From: Candidatus Thermoplasmatota archaeon
Lineage (GTDB): Archaea > Thermoplasmatota > SW-10-69-26 > JACQPN01 > JAJPHT01
Direction of reading: 5' to 3'
NCBI GenBank assembly: GCA_035540375.1
Contig: DATLGO010000037.1
Coordinates: forward strand, 1 to 34,651
DNA length: 34,651 nt
The notes under the pieces were generated by a model. The model had not been told where the DNA came from. It ran no database searches and saw nothing but the letters and a program-made list of their open reading frames with translations. Shown piece after piece: positions 24,032 through 30,503 of the stretch (position 1 is its first letter; each line of letters begins with the position of its first letter). The position numbers and the translations under genes are program-made.

Positions 24032-24445
24032 GTGTTGGGTTGGAAACAGAAAGGAGTCCTGGCGCTCGCCGTTGTCGGCCTGTCGCTGGGCATGAATCCG
24101 AGTGTGGGCGCCGACGCCGCCGACAGCGCGCCGACGGTCACGACCACCTGTACGGGTGGCACGACCGAAACGACATGGGCGTATGCCATCGACGACGACA
24201 TGCGCCTGCATTCGGACACGGAGGGCTGGTACTACGTGCACCTGCGCGACCAGTCCGTGTGGAAAGAGTCGAACAACAGGCCCGGTCTGCAGATCACGGA
24301 CCGCGTCTGTACCGAGCGCGACATCTTCACGGGAGCCTTCGTGAGGAGCTACGTCGCGTACGGGACGGATCTGCTCATCGCGGATGCGACCCCCGGCATC
24401 GTGGTCTGGCTGCCGGACGATCCCCCGATCGTCCTCGACCGTTAG
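24032..24445 (+). CDS. Small exported protein, paralogue A of a tandem pair
   Basis: A 137-residue protein. GGAGG at 24022-24026 sits five bases before the GTG at 24032 (TTG at 24035 is the alternative), so the longer in-frame TTG at 24020 is unlikely. A signal peptide (GVLALAVVGLSLGM) ends near residue 27. The mature part carries the pair's shared core: CTGGTTET, EGWYYVHL, W-K-E-S-N-N-R-PGLQITDRVCTERD and FTGAFVRSYV, then a short acidic and hydrophobic tail (WLPDDPP). The two cysteines (TTCTGG, RVCTERD) could form a disulfide. The family is not recognised. A T-run hairpin follows at 24466-24500. Confidence 0.8.
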   Translation: MLGWKQKGVLALAVVGLSLGMNPSVGADAADSAPTVTTTCTGGTTETTWAYAIDDDMRLHSDTEGWYYVHLRDQSVWKESNNRPGLQITDRVCTERDIFTGAFVRSYVAYGTDLLIADATPGIVVWLPDDPPIVLDR

Positions 24446-24465
24446 ACCTCGGCTCTTGGACCGGC

Positions 24466-24500
24466 GGGGCGGTTTCGCCGCCCCGTCGGCCCCTTTTTTT
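24466..24500 (+). terminator. Hairpin plus T-run terminator
   Basis: GGGGCGG-TTTCG-CCGCCCC (24466-24484), nine bases of spacer, then TTTTTTT at 24494-24500, twenty bases after the stop of paralogue A. It is the most convincing terminator in the window. Confidence 0.65.
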
Positions 24501-24607
24501 CGCCTCCGGCGACCGTCGGAGCGGGATTTCCAGGCCATTTTATTCAGCGATCGCGCCCCCTGGAAGGATATCCCCCGCCCCTCGTTCCTCGCGGTCGCGG
24601 CGAACGA

Positions 24608-24615
24608 CTAAATAG
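24608..24615 (+). promoter_or_regulatory. TATA-like box of the second small exported protein
   Basis: CTAAATAG in GC-rich DNA, giving a predicted transcript start near 24640 and a leader of about 120 bases. The leader holds a 30-codon Arg-rich open frame (24655-24747, ending TGA). I cannot tell whether it is translated. The remaining part of the 24446-24761 gap is terminator and this leader. Confidence 0.45.
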
Positions 24616-24761
24616 GGCACGCGACCGAGCACCCTGTGAGGCATTGACGTGCGATGGAACGATCCGTCCGACGTGACCGTTCTCTCCGCGGTGGCCCCCG
24701 CCGCCGCCCTCGCGCGCCGAGCGTCCCGCAGACGCGGCCTCTCTGAGGGTGAACAGCTTTG

Positions 24762-25190
24762 ATGACGAACAAGATCCGAATCGGCGCGGTGGGTCTCGTG
24801 GCGCTCCTCGTGGCGCTGCCGCTCGCCGTCGCCCAGGCTCCGCCTGCCGTCGTGACGACGTGCGCGGGAGGCGCGACGCGGACCTCGCTCATCGTGGCCG
24901 TCGATGACGACAGCAGGATCGTCGGCGACACGACGGGCTGGTACTACCTCGACATCGTCGACGGCTCGCTTTGGAAGGAGAAGAACCCGACCCCCGGCCT
25001 GCAGATCACCGACATGGTCTGCACGGAGCGCGACGCGCTCACGGGCGCCTTCGTGCGCTCGTACGTGTCCGTCCCCCGCGACCTCCTGATCGCGGGCGCG
25101 AACGAAGGGTTGGGGCCGCTCTTCCACGACCTCCTCAAGCACCCGAGCGTGGATCGGGCGGAGAGGACCGTGACGGCGCTCCTCCCTTGA
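24762..25190 (+). CDS. Small exported protein, paralogue B of a tandem pair
   Basis: A 142-residue protein from the ATG at 24762, with GAGGGTGA at 24745-24752 as Shine-Dalgarno. A signal peptide (GAVGLVALLVALPLAVAQA) precedes a core that matches paralogue A closely: TTCAGGATRTS, TGWYYLDIVDGSLWKEKN, PGLQITDMVCTERDALTGA, FVRSYVSVPRDLLIAGAN. The C-terminal tail differs (LFHDLLKHPSVDRAERTV) and is helical. The two cysteines are kept in equivalent places. Paralogue A starts 730 bases upstream in the same direction, so the two arose by local duplication and have separate promoters. Function unknown. Confidence 0.82.
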   Translation: MTNKIRIGAVGLVALLVALPLAVAQAPPAVVTTCAGGATRTSLIVAVDDDSRIVGDTTGWYYLDIVDGSLWKEKNPTPGLQITDMVCTERDALTGAFVRSYVSVPRDLLIAGANEGLGPLFHDLLKHPSVDRAERTVTALLP

Positions 25191-25191
25191 G

Positions 25192-26547
25192 TTACGACGC
25201 GTCCTCGAGCGCGCGCTCCACAGCGGCGCGGACGGCCCCAGGGTCGCCGCGTCCCTTGAGCGCGCGCATCGCCTGACCGACGAGGAAGTTCACGGCTGCG
25301 GCCCTTCCGGCGCGGACGTCCGCGACAGCCTTCGGGTTGTCGCGCACCGCGGCGCGGGCCGCCTCCGCGAGCGCGTCCCCGACGACGATGGCGCCGGCCT
25401 CGGCAGCGAGCGCGGCGGCGAGACCGCCACGGTCAAGCCCCTCGCGCAGCAGTCGCGTCGCCACCTGCGGCGTGACGCGCCGCGCGGCGAGCGCCTCGAC
25501 GAGCGCGGCCGCGTCCTCCGCGGTCACGCGGGCGGCGGCGAACGGGATGCCCCGGAAGCCGAGCTCCGCGCGCAGGTCGCGGATGAAGAAGTCGTAAGCG
25601 GGCCTCCAGCCGGCGCGCGCCGCCGCGCCCTCGAAGGCGTCGGCGAGCGCGCGCTCCTCAAGGATGGGAGCCACCTCGACCTCGGGCACGCCCGCGGCCT
25701 CGGCAAGGCGCGCGCGTCGCGCAAGCGGCGACTCCGCCGGAGCGAGCGCGCGCGACAGGGCGGCGACGTCGATCGGACCCAGGTCGGGATCGGCGAAGTA
25801 TCGGTAGTCGGCCTCGGACTCTTTCGCCCTCAGTCGCGAGGTCCGACCCGTGGCTTCGTCGAATTGTCTCGTTTCCCTCGCTTGCTTTTCGCCGCGCGCG
25901 ACGGCCTCGAGCTGCCGCTCGACCTCGTAGGCGACCGCGCGCTCGACGTTGCGGGGGGAATTCACGTTCTTCACCTCGGCGCGCTCGCCGCCCGCGACCG
26001 AGACGTTGCAGTCGGCCTTGACGCCAGCCGCCGTCCGCCCGAGGTCGAGCGCCGAAAGAACGAAGCGCAGCTCTTCCAGGAAGGCCCTCGCCTGCGCCGG
26101 AGACGCGACATCGGGCTCCGTCACGATCTCCAGGAGGGGAGCGCCCGAGCGATTGTAGTCCACGAGTCCCGTGGCGAGATCGTAGGCGCCGGGATCCTCC
26201 TCCACATGGATCTCGCGAAGGCGCACACCGAGCAGCGACCCCCCCTCGACGATGGGCGTCGAAGTACGCTGGTAGTTCGACGCGAGGTCCGGGTAGAAGT
26301 AGTGCTTCCGCAGGAACGTCGCATCCGGCCTTTCCCGGGAGCCGAACACGCGGCCAAGGGCGATCGCGGCCTCGATCGCCGCGCGATTGGGCGCCATCGG
26401 CTTCGCGCCGGGCTCGCCCACGCAGGTCGGGCACACGTTCGCGTTCGCTCGCGGGGCGCGGAGGAAGTCCGCGTCGCATGGGCAGAAGAGCTTCGCCCGC
26501 GTGGCCACGTATGCGTGGACCTCGAGCCCGATGCGCGCGCCCGTCAC
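25192..26547 (-). CDS. gatB: Asp-tRNA(Asn)/Glu-tRNA(Gln) amidotransferase subunit B
   Basis: A 451-residue GatB, the tRNA-binding and kinase subunit of GatCAB, which amidates misacylated tRNA using ATP. The N-terminus has the typical RIGLEVHAYV start, a zinc cluster (FCPCDADF...ANVCPTCVGEPG), FLRKHYFYPDLASNYQ, and LLEIVTEPDV. The kinase core GVKADCNVSV and VKNVNSPRNVERAVAYEV follow, then the helical YqeY-like tail (VNFLVGQAMRALKGRGDP). It is slightly shorter than many GatB proteins but has every expected region. The ATG overlaps the gatA stop by four bases, completing a gatC-gatA-gatB operon. Confidence 0.96.
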   Translation of the reverse strand: MTGARIGLEVHAYVATRAKLFCPCDADFLRAPRANANVCPTCVGEPGAKPMAPNRAAIEAAIALGRVFGSRERPDATFLRKHYFYPDLASNYQRTSTPIVEGGSLLGVRLREIHVEEDPGAYDLATGLVDYNRSGAPLLEIVTEPDVASPAQARAFLEELRFVLSALDLGRTAAGVKADCNVSVAGGERAEVKNVNSPRNVERAVAYEVERQLEAVARGEKQARETRQFDEATGRTSRLRAKESEADYRYFADPDLGPIDVAALSRALAPAESPLARRARLAEAAGVPEVEVAPILEERALADAFEGAAARAGWRPAYDFFIRDLRAELGFRGIPFAAARVTAEDAAALVEALAARRVTPQVATRLLREGLDRGGLAAALAAEAGAIVVGDALAEAARAAVRDNPKAVADVRAGRAAAVNFLVGQAMRALKGRGDPGAVRAAVERALEDAS

Positions 26548-27911
26548 GCGCGCGCCCCCGCATGCCGCTCGGCGAACGCCATCGCTGCGAGCGCGCGCTC
26601 GTCCTCGCCGCGCCGGCCGATCACCTGGAGACCGACCGGCAGTCCGTCAGCCTCGACGGGGACGCTCCCCGCGGGGACGTCGGCGAGGTTCGCCGACACC
26701 GTGAGCGCGTCCGCCGCATACATCTCGCGCGGATCCGTCACGCGCTCGCCGACCCGGAACGCGCGGACCGGCATCGTCGGCCCCACGAGGACGTCGACGT
26801 CCGCGAGCGCGCGCGCGAAGGCTTCCGCGATGACGCCGCGCGCCGCGACCGCGGAATCGTACCACCGGCCGCGCTCCTCCCGAGACGTCACGAAGGTTCC
26901 GAGCAGGATGCGACGCTTCACCTCGGGCCCGAACGACGCCCGCGACGCGGCGGCCGAGGCCTCGTAGGGGACGTCGACGGGACCGGGGCGTCCGTAGCGG
27001 ATGCCGTCGAGCCGCTGCATGGCGCTCGCGAACTCGGCGTAGTTGAGGACGTAATACGCTGAAAGCGCGTGCGCGAGGCCAGGGAGATCGACAGGCGTCG
27101 CGCGCGCCCCGGCGGCCTCGAGCTTCGCGAGCGCCCGTTCGACGGGGCCGCGGACGTCCGGCGCGACGCCTTCGAAGAGCGCCGACGGAACGCCGATGCG
27201 CAGCCCTTCGAGCGGCTTCGCGAGGGTCTCGGCGAAGCGCGGCCGCGGCGCCCCCGCCGTTCGGGGGTCGCGCGGGTCCGCGCCGGCCGTCGCGTCGAGG
27301 AGCACCGCGAGGTCCCGGACCGTGCGCGCGATCGGCGCGGGCGATTCGAGGCTCATCGCGAGGTCCGCGAGCCCGTGGCGCGGGACGCGGCCGTGCGAGG
27401 GCCGGAACGCGGCGACGCCGCAGAAGGATGCGGGCGCGCGGACGCTGCCGCCCGTGTCGCTCCCGAGGGCGAGTTCCACGACGCCCGAGGCGACGGAGGC
27501 GCCCGCGCCCGAGGACGACCCGCCCGCGACGCGGGTCGGGTCGCGCGGGTTGAGCGTAGGCCCGAACGCGGAGTTTTCGCCGGAGGACCCGGCCGCGAAC
27601 TCGTCCATGTTGGTCTTGCCGATGACGATGGCGCCGGCGTCGAGGAGCCGCGCGACGACCGTCGCGTCGTAGGGCGCGACGTATTCCGCGAGGTGCCGCG
27701 AGCCGCACGTCATCGGCATGCCGCGCGCGGCGATGTTGTCCTTCACGCTCACGACGCGGCCCCAGAGGGGGCGGTCTTGCGGCCCTTCCGCCTCGAGCCT
27801 GCGCGCGCGTTCGAACGCCGCCTCGCGGGCGACGTGCGTGAAGGCATTGAAGGGATCGTCGCCGAGGCGCGAAAGGGCGCGCTCCACGTTCGCGACCGGT
27901 CCCGCGCTCAT
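26544..27911 (-). CDS. gatA: Asp-tRNA(Asn)/Glu-tRNA(Gln) amidotransferase subunit A
   Basis: A 455-residue amidase-signature protein that produces ammonia from glutamine for GatCAB. The Lys-Ser-cisSer triad is visible: VVSVKDNIAARG (Lys), VAGGSSSGAGASVASG (cis-Ser), and LGSDTGGSVRAPASFCG (nucleophile Ser). The ATG at 27911 overlaps the gatC stop by four bases; the longer in-frame extension to 28451 is a shadow of gatC, the tRNA and beyond. Length is normal for a GatA. Confidence 0.96.
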   Translation of the reverse strand: MSAGPVANVERALSRLGDDPFNAFTHVAREAAFERARRLEAEGPQDRPLWGRVVSVKDNIAARGMPMTCGSRHLAEYVAPYDATVVARLLDAGAIVIGKTNMDEFAAGSSGENSAFGPTLNPRDPTRVAGGSSSGAGASVASGVVELALGSDTGGSVRAPASFCGVAAFRPSHGRVPRHGLADLAMSLESPAPIARTVRDLAVLLDATAGADPRDPRTAGAPRPRFAETLAKPLEGLRIGVPSALFEGVAPDVRGPVERALAKLEAAGARATPVDLPGLAHALSAYYVLNYAEFASAMQRLDGIRYGRPGPVDVPYEASAAASRASFGPEVKRRILLGTFVTSREERGRWYDSAVAARGVIAEAFARALADVDVLVGPTMPVRAFRVGERVTDPREMYAADALTVSANLADVPAGSVPVEADGLPVGLQVIGRRGEDERALAAMAFAERHAGARA

Positions 27912-28201
27912 GGCGCCCCCTTGGGCGCGCGCACCGCCCCCGTCGCGGCGTCGCGGCGCGGGAAGGCCGCGTGGATCGCCTCGACGACCCTTTCTGGCGC
28001 AGGTGCGGCGACGTCGTCGCGCGGGGTCGTCGCCGCGGGCGGCGCGGGCGGGGGGAGCGCCGCGGCGAAATCGGCGAGGTCCGAGAACGCGCGCGTGATC
28101 GCGTCCAGGTCGCGCGCGAGGGCTTCGACTTCCGCGTCGTCGAGGTCGAGGCGCGCGAGGCGCGCGATGCGGCGCGTCTCGTCGCGATCGAACCCGGGCA
28201 T
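27908..28201 (-). CDS. gatC: Asp-tRNA(Asn)/Glu-tRNA(Gln) amidotransferase subunit C
   Basis: A 97-residue GatC, the small subunit that wraps around and stabilises GatA. The N-terminal helices ETRRIARLARLDLDDAEVEA and LDAITRAFSDLADF are the family core, followed by a Pro/Ala-rich linker and the late VVEAIHAAFPRR element. It is the first gene of the gatCAB operon, overlapping gatA by four bases. The likely promoter is the TTAAAC box at 28262-28268, shared with the divergent tRNA. Confidence 0.88.
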   Translation of the reverse strand: MPGFDRDETRRIARLARLDLDDAEVEALARDLDAITRAFSDLADFAAALPPPAPPAATTPRDDVAAPAPERVVEAIHAAFPRRDAATGAVRAPKGAP

Positions 28202-28261
28202 GCGCGCGAGCGAGCGTGTCGATCGGGCAAAGGCCTTCCGCTCGGGCGCCGATCTCGGAAC

Positions 28262-28269
28262 GTTTAAGG
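28262..28269. promoter_or_regulatory. TATA-like box shared by tRNA-Asn and gatCAB
   Basis: GTTTAAGG lies about 30 bases before the tRNA 5' end at 28296 (plus) and about 64 bases before the gatC ATG (minus). It is the only AT-rich element in the 94-bp gap, so both transcripts may use it. Confidence 0.5.
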
Positions 28270-28295
28270 AGGCGCTCGGCCAAGGGGCGGCGGTT

Positions 28296-28368
28296 GGCCC
28301 TGTAGTCTAACTGGTAGCGATCTCGGACTGTTAATCCGAGGGTCGAGGTTCGAATCCTCGCGGGGCCG
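28296..28368 (+). tRNA. tRNA-Asn (anticodon GTT)
   Basis: A 73-base cloverleaf without an encoded CCA or intron. Acceptor GGCCCTG pairs with CGGGGCC (one G-T) with discriminator G at 28368; D arm GTC/GAT; anticodon arm TCGGA-CTGTTAA-TCCGA with GTT at 28330-28332; T arm CGAGG-TTCGAAT-CCTCG. It reads away from gatCAB, whose product makes Asn-tRNA(Asn) in archaea that use the indirect route. Confidence 0.95.
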
Positions 28369-28386
28369 TCTGTGGGGGAGAGGAGT

Positions 28387-28424
28387 CTGAGGAGAGGGGG
28401 CCGCGAAAGGCCCCCTCTCCTCAG
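28387..28424 (+). terminator. Large perfect hairpin 3' of tRNA-Asn
   Basis: A 16-bp perfect stem (CTGAGGAGAGGGGGCC and its complement) with a 6-base loop, 18 bases past the tRNA. It may terminate the tRNA transcript, although no T-run follows, or be part of a structured RNA or recombination site. Confidence 0.4.
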
Positions 28425-28470
28425 GTGCGGGTTCGACACCGGACTGCACACGAGCGGCCCAATGCGCGGA

Positions 28471-28501
28471 GCGGCGCTGGGCGGAGGGACCCCAGCGCCG
28501 C
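28471..28501. repeat. Second perfect hairpin downstream of tRNA-Asn
   Basis: GCGGCGCTGGG (28471-28481) and CCCAGCGCCGC (28491-28501), an 11-bp stem with a 9-base loop. It lies in a non-coding stretch (28369-28555) and is explained by no gene end. Confidence 0.45.
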
Positions 28502-28527
28502 CTGCGTTTCACGCGGGTGCTTGGCAC

Positions 28528-28543
28528 GGTTTCCTGGGAAACC
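28528..28543 (-). terminator. Hairpin after the ExoX-C-like gene
   Basis: GGTTTCC-TG-GGAAACC, a 7-bp stem lying 12 bases past the stop at 28556 on the minus strand, where a terminator would be expected. Confidence 0.4.
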
Positions 28544-28555
28544 AAGGGGGCCTCA

Positions 28556-28987
28556 CTATGGGTGCGAGATGCCCCGACGGCCGAGTTCATTTTTCACGAT
28601 CCTCTGGGCTGTGTAGTCCAACAGGATGTTCTTGAGCATCCATTCAAGGTAGCCTCGCGGGACATCCTTGAGCAGCTTCCCACGGTACTTGCCGAAGGAG
28701 ATGACAAGTCGGCCGCTCGCATCATACTGAAGGCGCCCTGAGCGATCGACGCGCCGCCCTTTGCGAAGTCGCTGGGAGTGCTCCTTGAACTCTTGCCGAG
28801 CAACTCTCGTTTCCCCCCGCTTCGGACCCCGCTGAGAAGGGGGCGCCTGAAGGAGATCATCCCCTGGCGGTAGGGACGGCCGAGCCACAATGTAGCCTGT
28901 CAGAGGATCCTTGATCGGCAGCCCAAATTCGGCGCTCCGCCGTCGCTTCCGCACAATCTCGTCCACGTCGATCCCGCCCTCACTCAT
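28556..28987 (-). CDS. ExoX C-terminal-like (DUF3820-type) domain protein
   Basis: A 143-residue protein. Its C-terminal ~55 residues match the small domain found after exonuclease X and in DUF3820 proteins: LVISFGKYRGKLLKDVP, then RGYLEWMLKNILLDYTAQ. The first ~85 residues are basic, Pro/Arg-rich and unrecognised, and no exonuclease domain is present. Nucleic-acid binding is likely. A GGAGGT Shine-Dalgarno precedes the ATG. The start overlaps the end of the DUF4258-like gene by eight bases, so they are co-transcribed. Composition is less G/C-rich than in gatCAB, marking the gene as part of the accessory island. Confidence 0.7.
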   Translation of the reverse strand: MSEGGIDVDEIVRKRRRSAEFGLPIKDPLTGYIVARPSLPPGDDLLQAPPSQRGPKRGETRVARQEFKEHSQRLRKGRRVDRSGRLQYDASGRLVISFGKYRGKLLKDVPRGYLEWMLKNILLDYTAQRIVKNELGRRGISHP

Positions 28988-29360
28988 TGCGAAGCACCTC
29001 CACCGATTTCATCCCAGCCGCCCTGATGATCGCGTAGGCACCCCGCACGAGGAGCTGCTCAAGGACCGTCGTCGTTCCAGGCCTAACCTCAGAAAGGCCT
29101 TCGAAGTCGCTGACCCGGACTCCCTGCGGCGAAGCTGCATCGGGAGGAAGGGTCGTCAGGATGATGATCTTGCTGCAAGCGATTCGAACCCCGAAGGTCA
29201 GCTTCGTCGACCTAATACTGCACACTAGCTGCGCAAAGGAGCCGCGTTCCGTTGCGCGTTGATGTATGTAGACGCCTTCACGACAGGCTCGGCCCAGTTC
29301 GTCCACGGTGGGAACGAATCCGACGCGCTCCTGAGCGCGTTTGATGGCGTGGGTGCTCAT
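28980..29360 (-). CDS. DUF4258-like small protein (possible toxin)
   Basis: A 126-residue protein from the ATG at 29360 (MSTHAIKRAQERVGF), preceded by GAGGTC as Shine-Dalgarno. The N-terminal STHAIKRAQERVG and the spacing to GRACREGVYI resemble DUF4258 (H-A-x-x-R-x-x-x-R), a small RelE-related or toxin-like fold. The C-terminal half (LTTLPPDAASPQGVRVSDFE) is unrecognised. A longer frame to 29489 has no supporting start. It overlaps the ExoX-C gene by eight bases. The pairing could be a toxin-antitoxin or mobile-element module, but there is no direct evidence. Family assignment is tentative. Confidence 0.6.
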   Translation of the reverse strand: MSTHAIKRAQERVGFVPTVDELGRACREGVYIHQRATERGSFAQLVCSIRSTKLTFGVRIACSKIIILTTLPPDAASPQGVRVSDFEGLSEVRPGTTTVLEQLLVRGAYAIIRAAGMKSVEVLRNE

Positions 29361-29500
29361 TTCGACCTCGAGGCAGCGAGACCCGGGGGGATCCACGGGG
29401 TGCTCACTGAGTTGTTGCGGGTTCATCGGGGCGTGAAGGACGCCGGAGGAGATAGCGGCGGAGGGAAATGGGGATCGCGGCGCGCACACGTTAATTCACG

Positions 29501-29512
29501 TATTCTAGAATA
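29501..29512. promoter_or_regulatory. Palindrome in the island's divergent promoter
   Basis: TATTCTAGAATA, a perfect 12-bp palindrome in the most AT-rich stretch of the window (29489-29530), between the minus-strand pair and the plus-strand Rep-like gene. AATATAC next to it is a likely TATA box for the Rep-like gene. The rest of 29361-29549 holds no gene I can support. Confidence 0.4.
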
Positions 29513-29549
29513 TACATGTGTTAAGAGCCTCCAAGGCCATCCCCTCAGG

Positions 29550-30503
29550 ATGAGTGGGAAACGGGCGCCCCCACCAACTTTCCGGGGTGTCATTGCTGAA
29601 TTGCCTGATGGTGTTCGACTCCGATTAGAACGTTGCGATTCACTCAACAGAGTTCCGCCACGAACTGGTGTGCCGTACCGTTGGTTCCCCTGCCGCAGAT
29701 TGGGCTGGTGTCCAGCCTGCACGGAGCGAGCGCGGGGAGAATCGGCTATAGCCTACACGAAACTACTGCGGCAAGTTGGTATTGATCTGACCACCACCCG
29801 CGTCGCCCAAATTGCGTTCACATTGCCAACAGTACCTTTCAAAGAGTTCCGCCGCCAGCCGAACCTTGTCGTCTCGGCTTCGTTTGACTCGGCTTGGCAT
29901 GCTATCGCGAAAGTCCTTGTTGGGTCTGGCAGTTCAGGAATAAGCGTCAGCGAAGCCGCTTCTGGCATCTATGGTGCGATTCTTCGATTCAATCCGACGG
30001 GGCGAGCACGACCTGAATTCCCCCGATGGGCACCTACGGTTGAGGCGTTGGTTCCGGTTATGGCCACACGTTCTTCTAAGATGCAAATCAAGCCGGCTAA
30101 GTTGAACCCGGACCGCCTCCGCACGTTCTTCGCGAGTCGCTTCAAAGAGATCCTCCTCAAGAAAACGGAGCTCAATCCAGCCTCGATCACGGCCAGCTCT
30201 GCCGCCGTATCAATTGACGGCGGCGGCCGGTCACGTCCGTTGGTGTGGAACCATGAACTGATGTCGCAACATGCCCGCCATTGGTTCGGCGCCTCTATTC
30301 TTGACGCGGAGACCGCACTGACGCGCTCAAGCCAGGAAGCGGAGCGCACTGCCGCGACGATCAAGACCATTGTTGACATCGACGAGTGCTTACGGTCGGT
30401 CCGGACAGTCGGCTACCGGGGAATACTGCACTCAAGATCGAAAGGGAGGCAAGCCAATCCCTCTAAGGTCCCGTCTCCCCGCCCTCTTCGCCCTTCGGAC
30501 TGA
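29550..30503 (+). CDS. Rep/transposase-like protein with zinc-finger N-terminus and a degenerate HUH motif
   Basis: A 317-residue protein from the ATG at 29550. Cysteines at about residues 29, 48, 54 and 57 (ERCDS; WFPCRRLGWCPACTERARG) form a zinc-finger-like head, as in Rep and IS91-type proteins. VAQIAFTLPT near 85-94 and GAILRFNPTG near 142-151 match their strands, and APTVEALVPV near 161-170 aligns with the usual x-P-H-x-H-A-L-V, so both HUH histidines appear replaced by T and E. No catalytic Tyr is obvious. It may be a nicking-inactive relative or another family altogether. It overlaps the convergent 30463 gene by 41 bp. The similarity is my reading, not a database hit. Confidence 0.55.
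   Translation: MSGKRAPPPTFRGVIAELPDGVRLRLERCDSLNRVPPRTGVPYRWFPCRRLGWCPACTERARGESAIAYTKLLRQVGIDLTTTRVAQIAFTLPTVPFKEFRRQPNLVVSASFDSAWHAIAKVLVGSGSSGISVSEAASGIYGAILRFNPTGRARPEFPRWAPTVEALVPVMATRSSKMQIKPAKLNPDRLRTFFASRFKEILLKKTELNPASITASSAAVSIDGGGRSRPLVWNHELMSQHARHWFGASILDAETALTRSSQEAERTAATIKTIVDIDECLRSVRTVGYRGILHSRSKGRQANPSKVPSPRPLRPSD

Noticed and set aside
28425-28450. tRNA-like T-arm (GGGTTCGACACCGG) in the hairpin region
   Set aside because: No acceptor, D or anticodon arm fits around it; a second tRNA cannot be supported.
26544-28451. Extension of gatA to 28451
   Set aside because: The added N-terminus would overlap gatC and the tRNA, and GatA proteins begin near the ATG at 27911.
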